Shown piece by piece: positions 32,351 to 43,600 of a stretch of DNA of 64,000 bases. The position numbers and the translations under genes are program-made. This DNA is from Carposina sasakii (Eukaryota > Arthropoda > Insecta > Lepidoptera > Carposinidae): assembly GCA_014607495.2 (NCBI GenBank), contig CP053173.1, forward strand, positions 558,001 through 622,000. Direction: 5' to 3'. Position 1 is the first letter of the stretch. Each line of letters opens with the position of its first letter. Under the pieces are notes generated by a model, which saw only the letters and a program-made list of their open reading frames with translations, made no database searches and was not told the origin of the DNA.

Positions 32351-34616
32351 AATAACTGCTATTTAATTTATACTACAAATAGCTATTAACTTTTTTAGTT
32401 GTGTTTCAATTCCTACGCTATATTCTAATAACATAACGCCTGTGTTTAAATTAAGTTTGATTTGTGATTATAAACGGTTGCAAATTAGAAGTCATGTAGA
32501 AACGTGTAAATAGAAATTAAAAGCTGTAATTGTTATCATGTTTATTTTTTTTATTTTTAAACCAATATCTTTGCTAATAGTATAGATATAACAAGAAAAT
32601 AAATCGACAAACACTATAATTCATTCCCTTGAACGTATAAGAACAACGGATGGAGTACTGTCGCTACACAGATTGAAACACCGCAATGGCGGCGCGTTTT
32701 GCCTGTGTGCGTATTTTCTGGTAGGCGTCGAGCTTACTATGGTTCGTATGTGTGGTATCCATCCTCTATCCATGAGCTTACTATGAATGCTTCAATCTGT
32801 GTAGAGAGAGCACACCGTCCAATACGTTCATGTTTATTCATTTATCCTACTACGTCTGCGTGAGGGAGCATGGCATCCGTGCGAAGCCGAGGTGGATCCC
32901 TAGTTATACATATAAACCTACCTCTTGAATCACTATCTTAAATCCGTTGCGTATTTATTTATTTATTTTATTTGGCTAACAAAACAAGTAACAATCTGTA
33001 TTTAATATAAAATTCTACAAATTCTTAAAATTAAACTAGACTGTAACTCTAACAATGTTGGCACATTAATACACAATATGTTTTGTTCTGAGCACATCAC
33101 ATCATTAGAAAAAGAAAATTAAAAATAAACACAATTTAGAAAAAATAAAAATAACAACAAAAGAAAATCTTAAAACTGTTTACTATTTTTTTTAGCTATT
33201 TAGTGCAAATTGTCCTATAAATAAATTTCTTAAATCTATGGAGTCTACTCTCGAAAATATCCAGAGAAGGATATTGTGCAACAGTATCATTATAAGTTCG
33301 ACACATTCTGGTGATAGGGTTATAATAAGAGGTGTTGTTCTTATTTTAAAGATCTAACCTTACATCCGGGTCAGACAGCAAGCACAAACCTTTTGATAGA
33401 TACATCTTCTATTTTCATCATTTTAGATAGGTACATACATAATAATTATTGAGTACATTGTGTGATTCCTGATTTATTAGGGTAAGTGTGAAGGAACTGG
33501 CATTTTTTATTATATTTTTGTAGGTCCTTGTTTGATTTTATTTATTGCACACTTTAACTTAGATTTTAATTAGCGGTTTTCATTACACCTTTAAATGTAT
33601 TTATATTTTAAATACCACCATACCTTTTTAAGTAAATAAGTACACGTGTAGTATATAAATAATCCTTTGCTCAGTAATATTATCTGTCTACCCCCGACTT
33701 TTTTATATTTAATAGCGCTACTAATTTGTAATTCCCTAATAATTTTATTTTTAGCTCATGTACATAGCTTATTTATTTGAGTAACTCCGGGGCAACCACT
33801 AACCTCTCGATAGTTCTATACCGTATCGGAAAATTGTCAAATCTCTTAAATTATCTTGTATAGAAAAGTTCGTGCTTACACCTCTTGGTTTCTTGCAGCG
33901 TCACACACACAAACGTGCTTCCTGCTTTTTGACGATGTTCAAAACCACGCTTCAATGGTTTCACACAATCACTCTGGCATATTCCAGGAACCACGCCACG
34001 CCCCTTGCTACACCTGAAGCCACCGTGGTATGGCATGGCAATGGACGTCCACACCTACCCTCACATCTGGAGACGATGACCATTTCCAGACCTGGCGGTG
34101 ATCGACACTACCGCTTTACCGGACAAGGCAGTGCATGTCCACATCAGTCGTTTAGTTTTTTTTTATTTGTATTTATATCGAAAGATCATAAAATAATAGA
34201 AACATTTGCGAAAGAAAAACTTCGCTAGCGTGAAAAGTCGAAGCGCATTGAAGCGTCAAATTCTTTACAACTAAAGCGAAGCCGCACGAATGCGCGCGTA
34301 TTCGCCAGAATACGCGCGCACTCTTTTACGTGTAGTAATGGGCATCAACAGCAGCAGTGCTATTGAATCACTTGCCATTGATCACTGAAGACGCGTAGGT
34401 TCGCTAGTGGGCGCACGGGATAAGCGAGAATGCGCGCGCACCAATCAGAGTTGGTCACGCGCAGACGCGCGAATTCCGAAGAATGCACAAGTCTTTTTAA
34501 AATCTCGAAAGTAATGTGTGCGTTACGCTGTGGAGTTAAGGTTGAATTTGTTATTTTCAGTTTTGGATAGACGCTTCGATACGCTTCGGCTCTGCTCTAG
34601 TATAAATTGACCCTAA
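32351..34616. other. Intergenic region with retroposon tails
   Basis: 32845-32940 is a D-type tail (CTACGTCTGCGTGAGGGAGC). 32945-33360 looks like a reverse-oriented LINE 3' end that starts with (TATT)n and carries GAGTCTACTCTCGAAAATAT. 33795-33885 is a decayed relative of the 22174 MITE. 34219-34600 is GC-rich with GAAGCGCATTGAAGCGTC near 34242 roughly inverted at 34570 (GACGCTTCGATACGCTTC), probably another foldback element. No gene is supported. Confidence 0.45.
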
Positions 34617-35362
34617 GGGTCGCAACACATCTGCGGGACGTACGGCGCCGAAAGTTCAGCGGCTGAAGTGTCAGTCGAAATATTCAGTTGTTATGACAAA
34701 CCAAACGGTCAAAACGCGGCGTCTTGTTCAGCGCGCTACGCGACGGAAAGTTACGCGGCGTCGTCATCAGTCTGTGTCGACACTTTATGGTGTGCGGTTG
34801 TTGTGACGTACCTGAACTGCCCAGAAAAATGGATTTAATTAGAATATTAGGTATTATAGAAGGCTTAGAAGAAGAAGAAGTAAATAAGAAACACTTTTGG
34901 GTGCATCCGCTAAATACAATGAGAATCCAAGAAGGTCAATTTCAAAAATATTCAAATTACAGATCCTATCCTGATAAGTTTTTTAAATATTTTCGGATGT
35001 CAATTCAATCTTTTGATGATTTGCTATTTCTCACTATTAACGTAGTAAAACACTAGTAACGATATTTTGAAAAAATGTACTCTTTGCTACCGCCACGCGC
35101 GCGATGCACAACACACGCCGAACGTTCAGGTACGTCTGCCGCCCGCCGAACTTTCGGTCGCGCAACGCGTCGCGTGATGTGTCGCTTGCTATGCAAAATA
35201 CATTAAATGCGTTTTAGCTGAAATAATCGCCCGAAGGAAGGTTAGGCACTACGCCGAACGCGGCGTAATTTCGGCTGATGTGTCATAGAGAACTTGAAAT
35301 ACACTGCGAGCGTATTTAGCCGAACGTTCGGCGCCGTACGTTCCGCAGATGTGTCGCGACAC
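34617..35362 (+). mobile_element. PIF/Harbinger-type element, internally deleted
   Basis: The 20-bp ends GGGTCGCAACACATCTGCGG and, reversed, GTGTCGCGACACATCTGCGG differ at two positions and are flanked by a TAA duplication (34614-34616 and 35363-35365), the 3-bp target typical of PIF/Harbinger. Inside lies a truncated transposase ORF. Confidence 0.85.
34829..35056 (+). pseudogene. Harbinger-like transposase, N-terminal fragment
   Basis: The 75-codon ORF reads KKHFWVHPLNTMRIQEGQF then YPDKFFKYFRMSIQSFDDLL, the conserved lead-in of PIF/Harbinger nucleases (.FWVHP.N..R...G.F, ..KF..YFRM....FD.LL). It stops before the catalytic domain, so it is not a functional transposase. It fits the element termini around it. 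Confidence 0.75.
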
Positions 35363-35365
35363 TAA

Positions 35366-37659
35366 GACATTTTTTTTATGAAATGACTTAGTTTAGACCG
35401 GTAAGTACTCTGTATTAGTCACTGCTCAAGGTAATTATATTATCTTTATAGAGGAATCACAATTAAAACAAACATTTTTCAATACCGTTTTATTTACTTT
35501 ATACATAGTAATGTCAGTTTTCATTTGTTAAATGATAAAGTGTACAGTCTTGGAAATATTTTAAAAAGAAAAGTCATTATAAATTTACATACAACTTGGA
35601 ATAGCATATTCCATTTTTTTTATACCAGGGTACATTTTTGTAGCCCCGTTTTATTTACATTGTAAAAAAATAAAACTAAAAGTGGCATTATAGGTTTTCA
35701 TACCTATTTACTTATATTAAAGTTATGTATTTACATAGGAATTACATTTAATACATATGCATTGATGTAATTTAATGCTTAGAATTTATTTGAATGTTTA
35801 TTAGGTTTTGAATTAGATATTATTTCTTTTAGATACAATGTTCTATTTTTATAACATTCATATAAAATCTAAGCATGATTCTAATTTGAAAAAAATTAAT
35901 AAAAAAATGCGATTTTTTAAAGTATACTCGTAAGTAAGTCATATTTTATAATCTAGGTGCATAATTTATACAATTATTTAATTTACCTATCTATTGTAGC
36001 ATCAACATTCAAGAGATATATTATTTATGTAAGATGTTTTATTTGTATACCCAACACGATAATATTTGATAGACTTAGCAATATTTATAATATTTTAGAC
36101 GTATATTTATCAGGGTGATCAAAAAAAACCTCGTGAATACGAACCCTGCTTTTATATATAGAATTTATAGTAAAATCGCATTTTTAAAATATTATTGGCA
36201 GGATAGGACAATGATTTATTTATTAGTCGGTGCTGACTAGTCTGATGTTCTAGCATTTTTGTGAACGACACTGGCAACATTGAATTTATAAAATGCAACA
36301 AACAGTGATTTGCTCAGTGAATTTATTTGTCATTTCTGTCTATGCCTAAGTGATTGAAAGAGACAAATCATTATTTGATTAACAACTAATTACAAGGGAT
36401 TAACTTTAGACAATAATTTTAATACAAGACTTTTAGATTAGTAATGATGAAACAGTCCTATGGCGAAACGGTGATTTTTGTTATTTTTAATTAATATTTT
36501 ACATCAATTGTCTTCTTGTACAGTGTACCTACACATACGCGAATTACTACACATAATTTCTTTTTACATCGTGCTTGAGGCCTTGTGTACTTATTTATTT
36601 CGATTATTTAAATAACTGAAAATATTAGGCGATGGACACACTGGCTTAATTTTTAATATATTCTGTTATATAAAAAACCTTTTACATTATTCATGGACAG
36701 ATCGTTAAAAATATGGATATCACATACATTTAATATTACTTACTAAATAAATGGGTGAATAATTGTAATAACCTGGTAATTAATTATAAATGTAGAAAAA
36801 AATGGCAAATAATTTAATTCTATTTGGGAAAGGAGCTGCTGCAAAGAATACTTTAAATAACTAAGTAAAAAAAATAAAAACAGACTGACAAAATTAAGAA
36901 TGGCTATCTACGAGTACTAACGACGACATGACGTTTTTTTGTGTAACATATTACTTAAGATTACCTGTAAACTGTATAGCGTTACCGTCGCTTTAAATAG
37001 CGTAAAAAAAAAGAAAAAATAAACTTGATTCTTGTCATACAACTTAATTAAGAACCTCCATTTTAACATTCAATAAATCCATAGACTGGAATATTAAGTA
37101 TCATTATTAATATATTTAACAACTATTAGTTTTCAGTGAAAAAAAAATGGCAGAATCCCTTAAGAATGAGGGTCTTAAAATTAAAATATTCGCTATTTAC
37201 ATCAGGCCGTTATATCCTCATACTTATACATTATGTACCTATTATCCTATTTATACATTAAAAATGTACACAGTGCAACATATAAAGCGGTTACACTTAT
37301 TTTAAAAGGCAGTGGTATAGTCAAGTTGGGATATAGATGTACGCCATTTTGATTTTTACAGTACTTTGACTTTTTTTTTCATAATTATATGATTAATTTT
37401 ATGACTACCTACTTAATTATTTTGGGTGATTTTAACGATGATATCGTTAGTTATGAGAAAGCATAGGCATGATTTTTCTTTGAGCTGTTCAAGGTCAACT
37501 ATTTTCATGGAAATATAAAATCATTTGTAATGTCGACAAATGCCATGCGAACACTTAAAAATCCAATTTTCAAAATGGCGCCTTCTATATTACAATTAAC
37601 CATAAAAAGCCTTATTAAAAACTTAAGTTATCTGCCCCCGAAGACAGAGTGATGGTGAA
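35366..37659. other. AT-rich region, probable 3' UTR and flank of the 7TM gene
   Basis: No coding region or clear repeat. Part of it is likely the 3' UTR of the minus-strand gene ending at 37660. Several TTTATT (reverse AATAAA) sequences exist, but none can be preferred. Confidence 0.45.
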
Positions 37660-40600
37660 TCAGGTTTGGGGACCTTCCAACGGTCGAAACCTGACGAATC
37701 CATCCTGAGCAACCAGCATGGTACTACCGTCAGTCTCTTTAGAGCTTATCTCGTCCTGTGGCTGGGAGTACGACGTTTCGAATCCACAGTTCCTCGGGGC
37801 AGGCTGAGGAGTTCCCATTGCGCAAGGATAGTTCCTCTCAGAGTCCTCGGCAAAACCGTACAAGTCTGTCGACTTCGGTCTATCAGGGAACCCATTGTTC
37901 TTTCCCCGTTTCTGACTCCCACTAGAGTTAGCAGTGGACGGAGAATTTCTTCTCTGAGAATTTCTTATCTGCTGTTCCACGTAACTCCGGTTAGGGTTGA
38001 GGGTTTGGATACCTGACGCGTGGTACGACGCGTTTTCGGTATTATAGTTGCCGTACTCATCAGGCAAATGAGGCTGATGGTAATGATGACCCATGGAATC
38101 ATATCCCATCGTCATGCAGTTTTGCACATTCTTGTTCTTTGCTCGATGCTTCTTTCGGGGGTTGCTGTTCGTTCTAGACGACGCTCTGTCATAGGACATG
38201 TGTTTGAAGTTATGAGAGCTTCTATTCGAGCTGCCATTGTAATTCTGATTCTTGATGTCCCTGATAAAATCGTTGCTTCCATATTGGATCACATTGTATT
38301 CGTGATCCAAAGGATCGTCACCTTGTAACGATTGGATAGCTGGGTCACAGTTAGAATAGTGATCGTCCGAAGCGGATTCCATGCCATTATAAGCTGCCAT
38401 ATTGGGGTGATGCTTTATCAAATGGTTGGTGACGCCTTGGCTGGAAGCAGCGTTACTGGACTCAGTAGAACTACTATGACCAGCGTTCGCTATAGAACTG
38501 TGACCTGAATAGTTTTCCGTGCCGGAGTTATTATCGCAAGGCCCTGACAATGTATTGAGTTGAAACCTCGGGTGGTCTACTGGAGGGCCGTAGCATTGCT
38601 CGGGAATACTAGGGTGTCCAGCGGTTTCATATATAGGTTTCCCTGTCCTCATAGTGTAGGTATGTAGGTTGGTGTTGGTGCTGCATATAGCTGGATAGTC
38701 CGACTCGAACTGGTCATTGCTTGATCCAGCGGTGCAAGGGAACAGACCGAGTCCAGATATCTTGTGGCCGTCAGCCTTTTCATGTTGCAGCGACGCCACA
38801 ATACCCACTTTCAGGCTTATGACCCAGGATATGAGCGCTATTATCGTGATCTCAAGCAGACGCAACGAAAACTGATAGCCCCATTGCAGCCAATCGAATT
38901 TCGTCATGTTGACTTGATTGATTCCTATAATGCCGTATATTTGTAGCGTCGCCATTAAAATGAAAAGCAAGGCAGTGGCCAGGTTTATATGAATGGCCTG
39001 ATAAGAATTCTGGAAGCCGTGGCTATAAGTATTGCTCTTCTTCTGAAGAACAGACTTCAGCTTTTTATATACATATAGGTAGCAAAGCCCTAACGTAAGG
39101 CATGCTATGATAAATATAATTTGACAAGTTAAACCTAATACCCTTTTTTCTACTCCCTGTGGGGTCCTATATATTGTATTACTATTTTCAAAGATATGTA
39201 ACAATAGACACGCAAGTAAATGTACTCCGCCGCCTATAATGATAGTTCTAGAACAAAACAAGAAGGAACAGCAAGTGTTCTTGACATTTATGCTATTTGT
39301 TACCAGGAACAATATGGTGCACGAGAACGCTATACTTAAGAATATATCCGGTATATGAAGAAGGATCTCGCTTATAAAGATAGGCAGTGAGTTATTAATG
39401 TTATATGGATCATAACACATATAGAAGATTCGCATGAGGCAAACGAAGACAAGGATCAGATGTAAGATGATGAAATAGTACTGAGTGAATAGATGAGTGA
39501 ATTTGTTGTAGCAGATGATTTTGAAAATGGAGTACACAGCTAATATTGTGAACATAACTGTAGCTAGATAAATGTGCAAGTTCCAAGCAAAGGGCCAGGT
39601 CACTCCTGGCCGTTGGAACTGGCCCATGCTTAGAATCCTGCTTCAGAATTTTCTTATCAGAATTCACGTTAGCCAAGTTATGGTATCTTTCAGTGGACAT
39701 TTCGGGATCTTTTAACTCAAAACCTATAGTAGTGGCTGGTATAAATTCGTCTTTCCTACTGTCGTTTCTGTCTTTGTTAGTCGCATACTGAAGATTCCTT
39801 CTAGTATTCGTTTCCCCATTTTGGTCTATTATCAGAGGTCTATCTAGATTGTTCATTTCTGGATCTAAAACAGCTAATACAGCTCCTTCAGTCGAGGAGT
39901 CTCTGGTAGAATCGCTTAGGGTTACTCCGGCATCCTTGGTGATAAAGATGTCACTTTTTGAAGTCTTCTCCTGGTTATGCTGGGGTTTGGCGGTGACAGT
40001 TCTGAGAAGGACGTCAGGGATATCTTCCTTTCTGCCGTTGGACCCTGAGAGGATCCTGGATATGGTCGGGATGTTGAGGGAGTTGGGCACGAAGTCCGTG
40101 AAGTTGGCCTGATCTGGTCCAGGCTTGATCTCGTCTAAATCTTCAGACTGGAATGGAAAAATAAAAATAATGAGCAATTTTGTGATTAAGGTGTTGCTTG
40201 CTTTCTAAAAATAAATTTATCGTAAAGCCTCTTCCATTAAATGAGTCGATATAATATTTAAATTCTATGCTGAAGACTAAAAATTCCACATTATCTACTA
40301 AAGTAAGGTAAATACGAGTATGTATGCATGTAGGCACCATATCATTAACGAATATCGTAACCCAAAAGGACACTAAGATTAAGTATTAAAATACTTTGTC
40401 CTGTGAGTTCAACATTGCTTCTGTAACTAAATCATCAAAGTACATTTTACGTCGACTTTCTAAAACTTTACAATGTTAGTGCATCATAAAAATAAAAACC
40501 CGACGTGAAAGTTACCGTTGTTGTTTAAACACATGTTATGAATCATCGCCCCTATGCCTTATCTAAAACTAACGCGTCAATGTATATTCTGTTTTACATT

Positions 40601-43600
40601 TTCTAGAGGTATATTATCAACAACAATGTCTTCTATAAGTCCAATAACGGTATCTTATATAGCTTAAATTGAAGTCCGAAGTAATGCACCACTATCTTAT
40701 TGTACCTCCTTTATCTTTATTATACAAGTTAGTTCGTATCTTTTTAAATATTTGAACCAAGCGGCTATTACGGCCGATTGGTCTAGTACAGGGATGGCGA
40801 ACCAATGGCACGCGTGCCACCCCTGGCACGCAACAAAATAGTTCAGGCACGCCTAATGATACAGATAAGAATGAATAACATAAAAAAATTGCATCGAAAC
40901 CGTTTGTCAGATGACTCTAGTTCAGCAGCTTGCATTCTGCTGAAAGTAACAAAGTAAGAGCCTGACATAAAATACTTAGCATCTTATTTGAAACAGCAGA
41001 AATAACACAATTTTTTATATGTTAAAATAGTAACATTACATACCGATAATTGTACTTTTGAATTTTTAATAAATACCTAGTATATACTTAATATCATCTA
41101 GTTTTATTTTTGTTCAATAATATCAATATGCCTAAATTATTTGATGGCACGTCATAGATATATTTGTCTCATAAAAATGGCACGTATATCACTAAAGGTT
41201 CGCCATCCCTGGTCTAGTAGGTAGTGACCCTGCCTGCGACGCCATAGGTCCTGGGTTCGAATCCCGGTAGGTGCAAACATTACATTGCAAACCACACTAA
41301 AAACATGTTGCTGTGCCCAACAGGATCATATGTTATCTGTAAATTATTAATTAAGATCCTTAACTACATATGAATGCAATAAATTATTGAGTATTGATAT
41401 GATGAATATCGATGTTTGTTTCCGAGTCATGGATGTTTCTATACTTATATGGATGAGTATAGAAACAGGTATTTATACCGTTGCTTAGTATATAACCCAC
41501 GACACAAGACCTTAAGAGGATCCTTAATGTGGGACTAGGTTAATGTGTTGTGTAGAGTGTGAATATTTATTTATTTATTTAACTGCTAAAGGTGTCTCAC
41601 AGGAATTATCTCGTATCTATCTGTATCCGACACTAACTCCAATTTTCGATTGGGTATACATTAGAATGAATTGGTCGTAGTCGATAAACAAACAGCTTCT
41701 ACTATACCAATCTATCGTTGATCGACGCCATCGATTGATGTTTAATGCATCGTTCTATGTTGACGACTTTTTGTCCGTCCGTTGATCGATCAATATAGAA
41801 ACCTAATAAAGGACTTTTAAATGCGAATAAGTAGAAATTGTAGGATACCGAAGTTTCCAGAGTTGAAGTAGGTATCTTACCTTACTAGGTGTGTTAAGGG
41901 CCTTCTTCTTTTGTGGTTCGATTCCAGCGGGGGGGAGAGGCGGAGCGGGGGGCGGGGCTGGCACTTGAGGGGAAGACATCTCCTGTAAATATAATAGCAA
42001 TTTATTAGAAACAAAGATATAGAAATGACGATATGAAATCCGTATTATTTTCCAAAATATGTCTTAGTTTTAAGCACCTAAAACTCTGCCGATAAAGCCG
42101 TAGATAGCTTCTTAGCATCCACCCACTTCCTACATCTGATATTTATTTACGCGTCGTAACCTAGCATACAATAATATTATGATCTTCTGCTATCTTCGGA
42201 AATGATTTGACGGACAGAATTCCTATTCGGAAATCTTATTCTCCATTGTTGAACAGTCCTATAAACTTAAATGCCAAACTTTCTTAACAGCCTTGTCCCT
42301 TAGAGTTGACAATTTACTATGAAAGATTCATATCAACACCATTTTCTATGTTAACGCCTGCATTTCCCATAATTATATTAATTTATTCAGGTCAACGGAG
42401 AAACTGTCGCATAAATTAAGTTCATTTGTCATCTTGTATATAGGTTGGCGGGATCGTTATCTCGTAAGAACTTAATCTCGATTACCCTTATTTCGGTGTC
42501 AAGATCCGCATAATTAGAATAAGCATGTTCATAAAGATGACATACGCGTCCAAGATACTTGGATACCTACTTGGTCATGTTATCGTAGTGTCGTGTACTG
42601 TTAGTTTTGACCTAGTTTCAGACAAGACACATAGGTTTCAGTCAATACAAGTTAGCTTCACTGCTCGTGGTGCGGAAATTTTGTTGTTATTATATTGTTT
42701 TATTCTGCGAAATAATACAATATACATACATACATATTAGATGGCTGTGTTCCAAAAAATGGGGTGGCCGGAGCTGTAGGGTCACGAAAGAGATTCTAAA
42801 GCCACGTTTAGGATGTAGCCTGATGTAAAGAGAACGCTCCTGACTTCCTAAATCGACTCTTACGATATGCACGGAAGGTGATGCAGCTAATGTATTCAAG
42901 TTAAGCTACGCGTCACCGCAGGATTATAATACTCGTTTGGCGCACTCGAGAATCAATGCAATCAGATGCTGGATTGTCTTTAAAAGATATTCCTGCACCG
43001 AAGTATATTCGGCTCGAAGGACCAAATATTCTGTAGGCAAAAATAACGCTTTTCATTATAATTAACTTTTTTAATAATATGTACAAGCTGAGTAAATCTA
43101 AGCGAAAATTAGCAAAACAAATTAACGAAACAACAAACTGAATTACCCACAAGGCTACAACTTCAATTCTAATTTAGAAATTCGTAAATTATATATTAAC
43201 TCAATACGGACTGAGAAACCAATATGATTTGTAGAAAACTTTCCAAGGTTGGAATTAGTTTTGAACTGAGATCAGGGCCTCAATTATCGTGTCCTTCAAC
43301 ACAGGACGTTTTTTTACTAGGCGCTTAGAGTAAAGAGTAGACGACACGACCATGGCTTTTTTGGAAGTAGAAATTTTTAAAGCTATCAGCTGACCCGCCA
43401 TCTTGTATTGAAATATTTGTATGTAAAATAAGTGTAGATAATGTGTAGAGATATGTCAAAGACGTGAGAATCGGGACCCAGTTCAGCTTCGTTTCTTGTG
43501 ATTACTTTTTTTTCCGGGAAAGTGAGTGCCTAAGTTGGCTATAATACGGTACTTACAAAGTTGTGGGTGGGTGTGGTATTAATATTGTATGATATATCGG

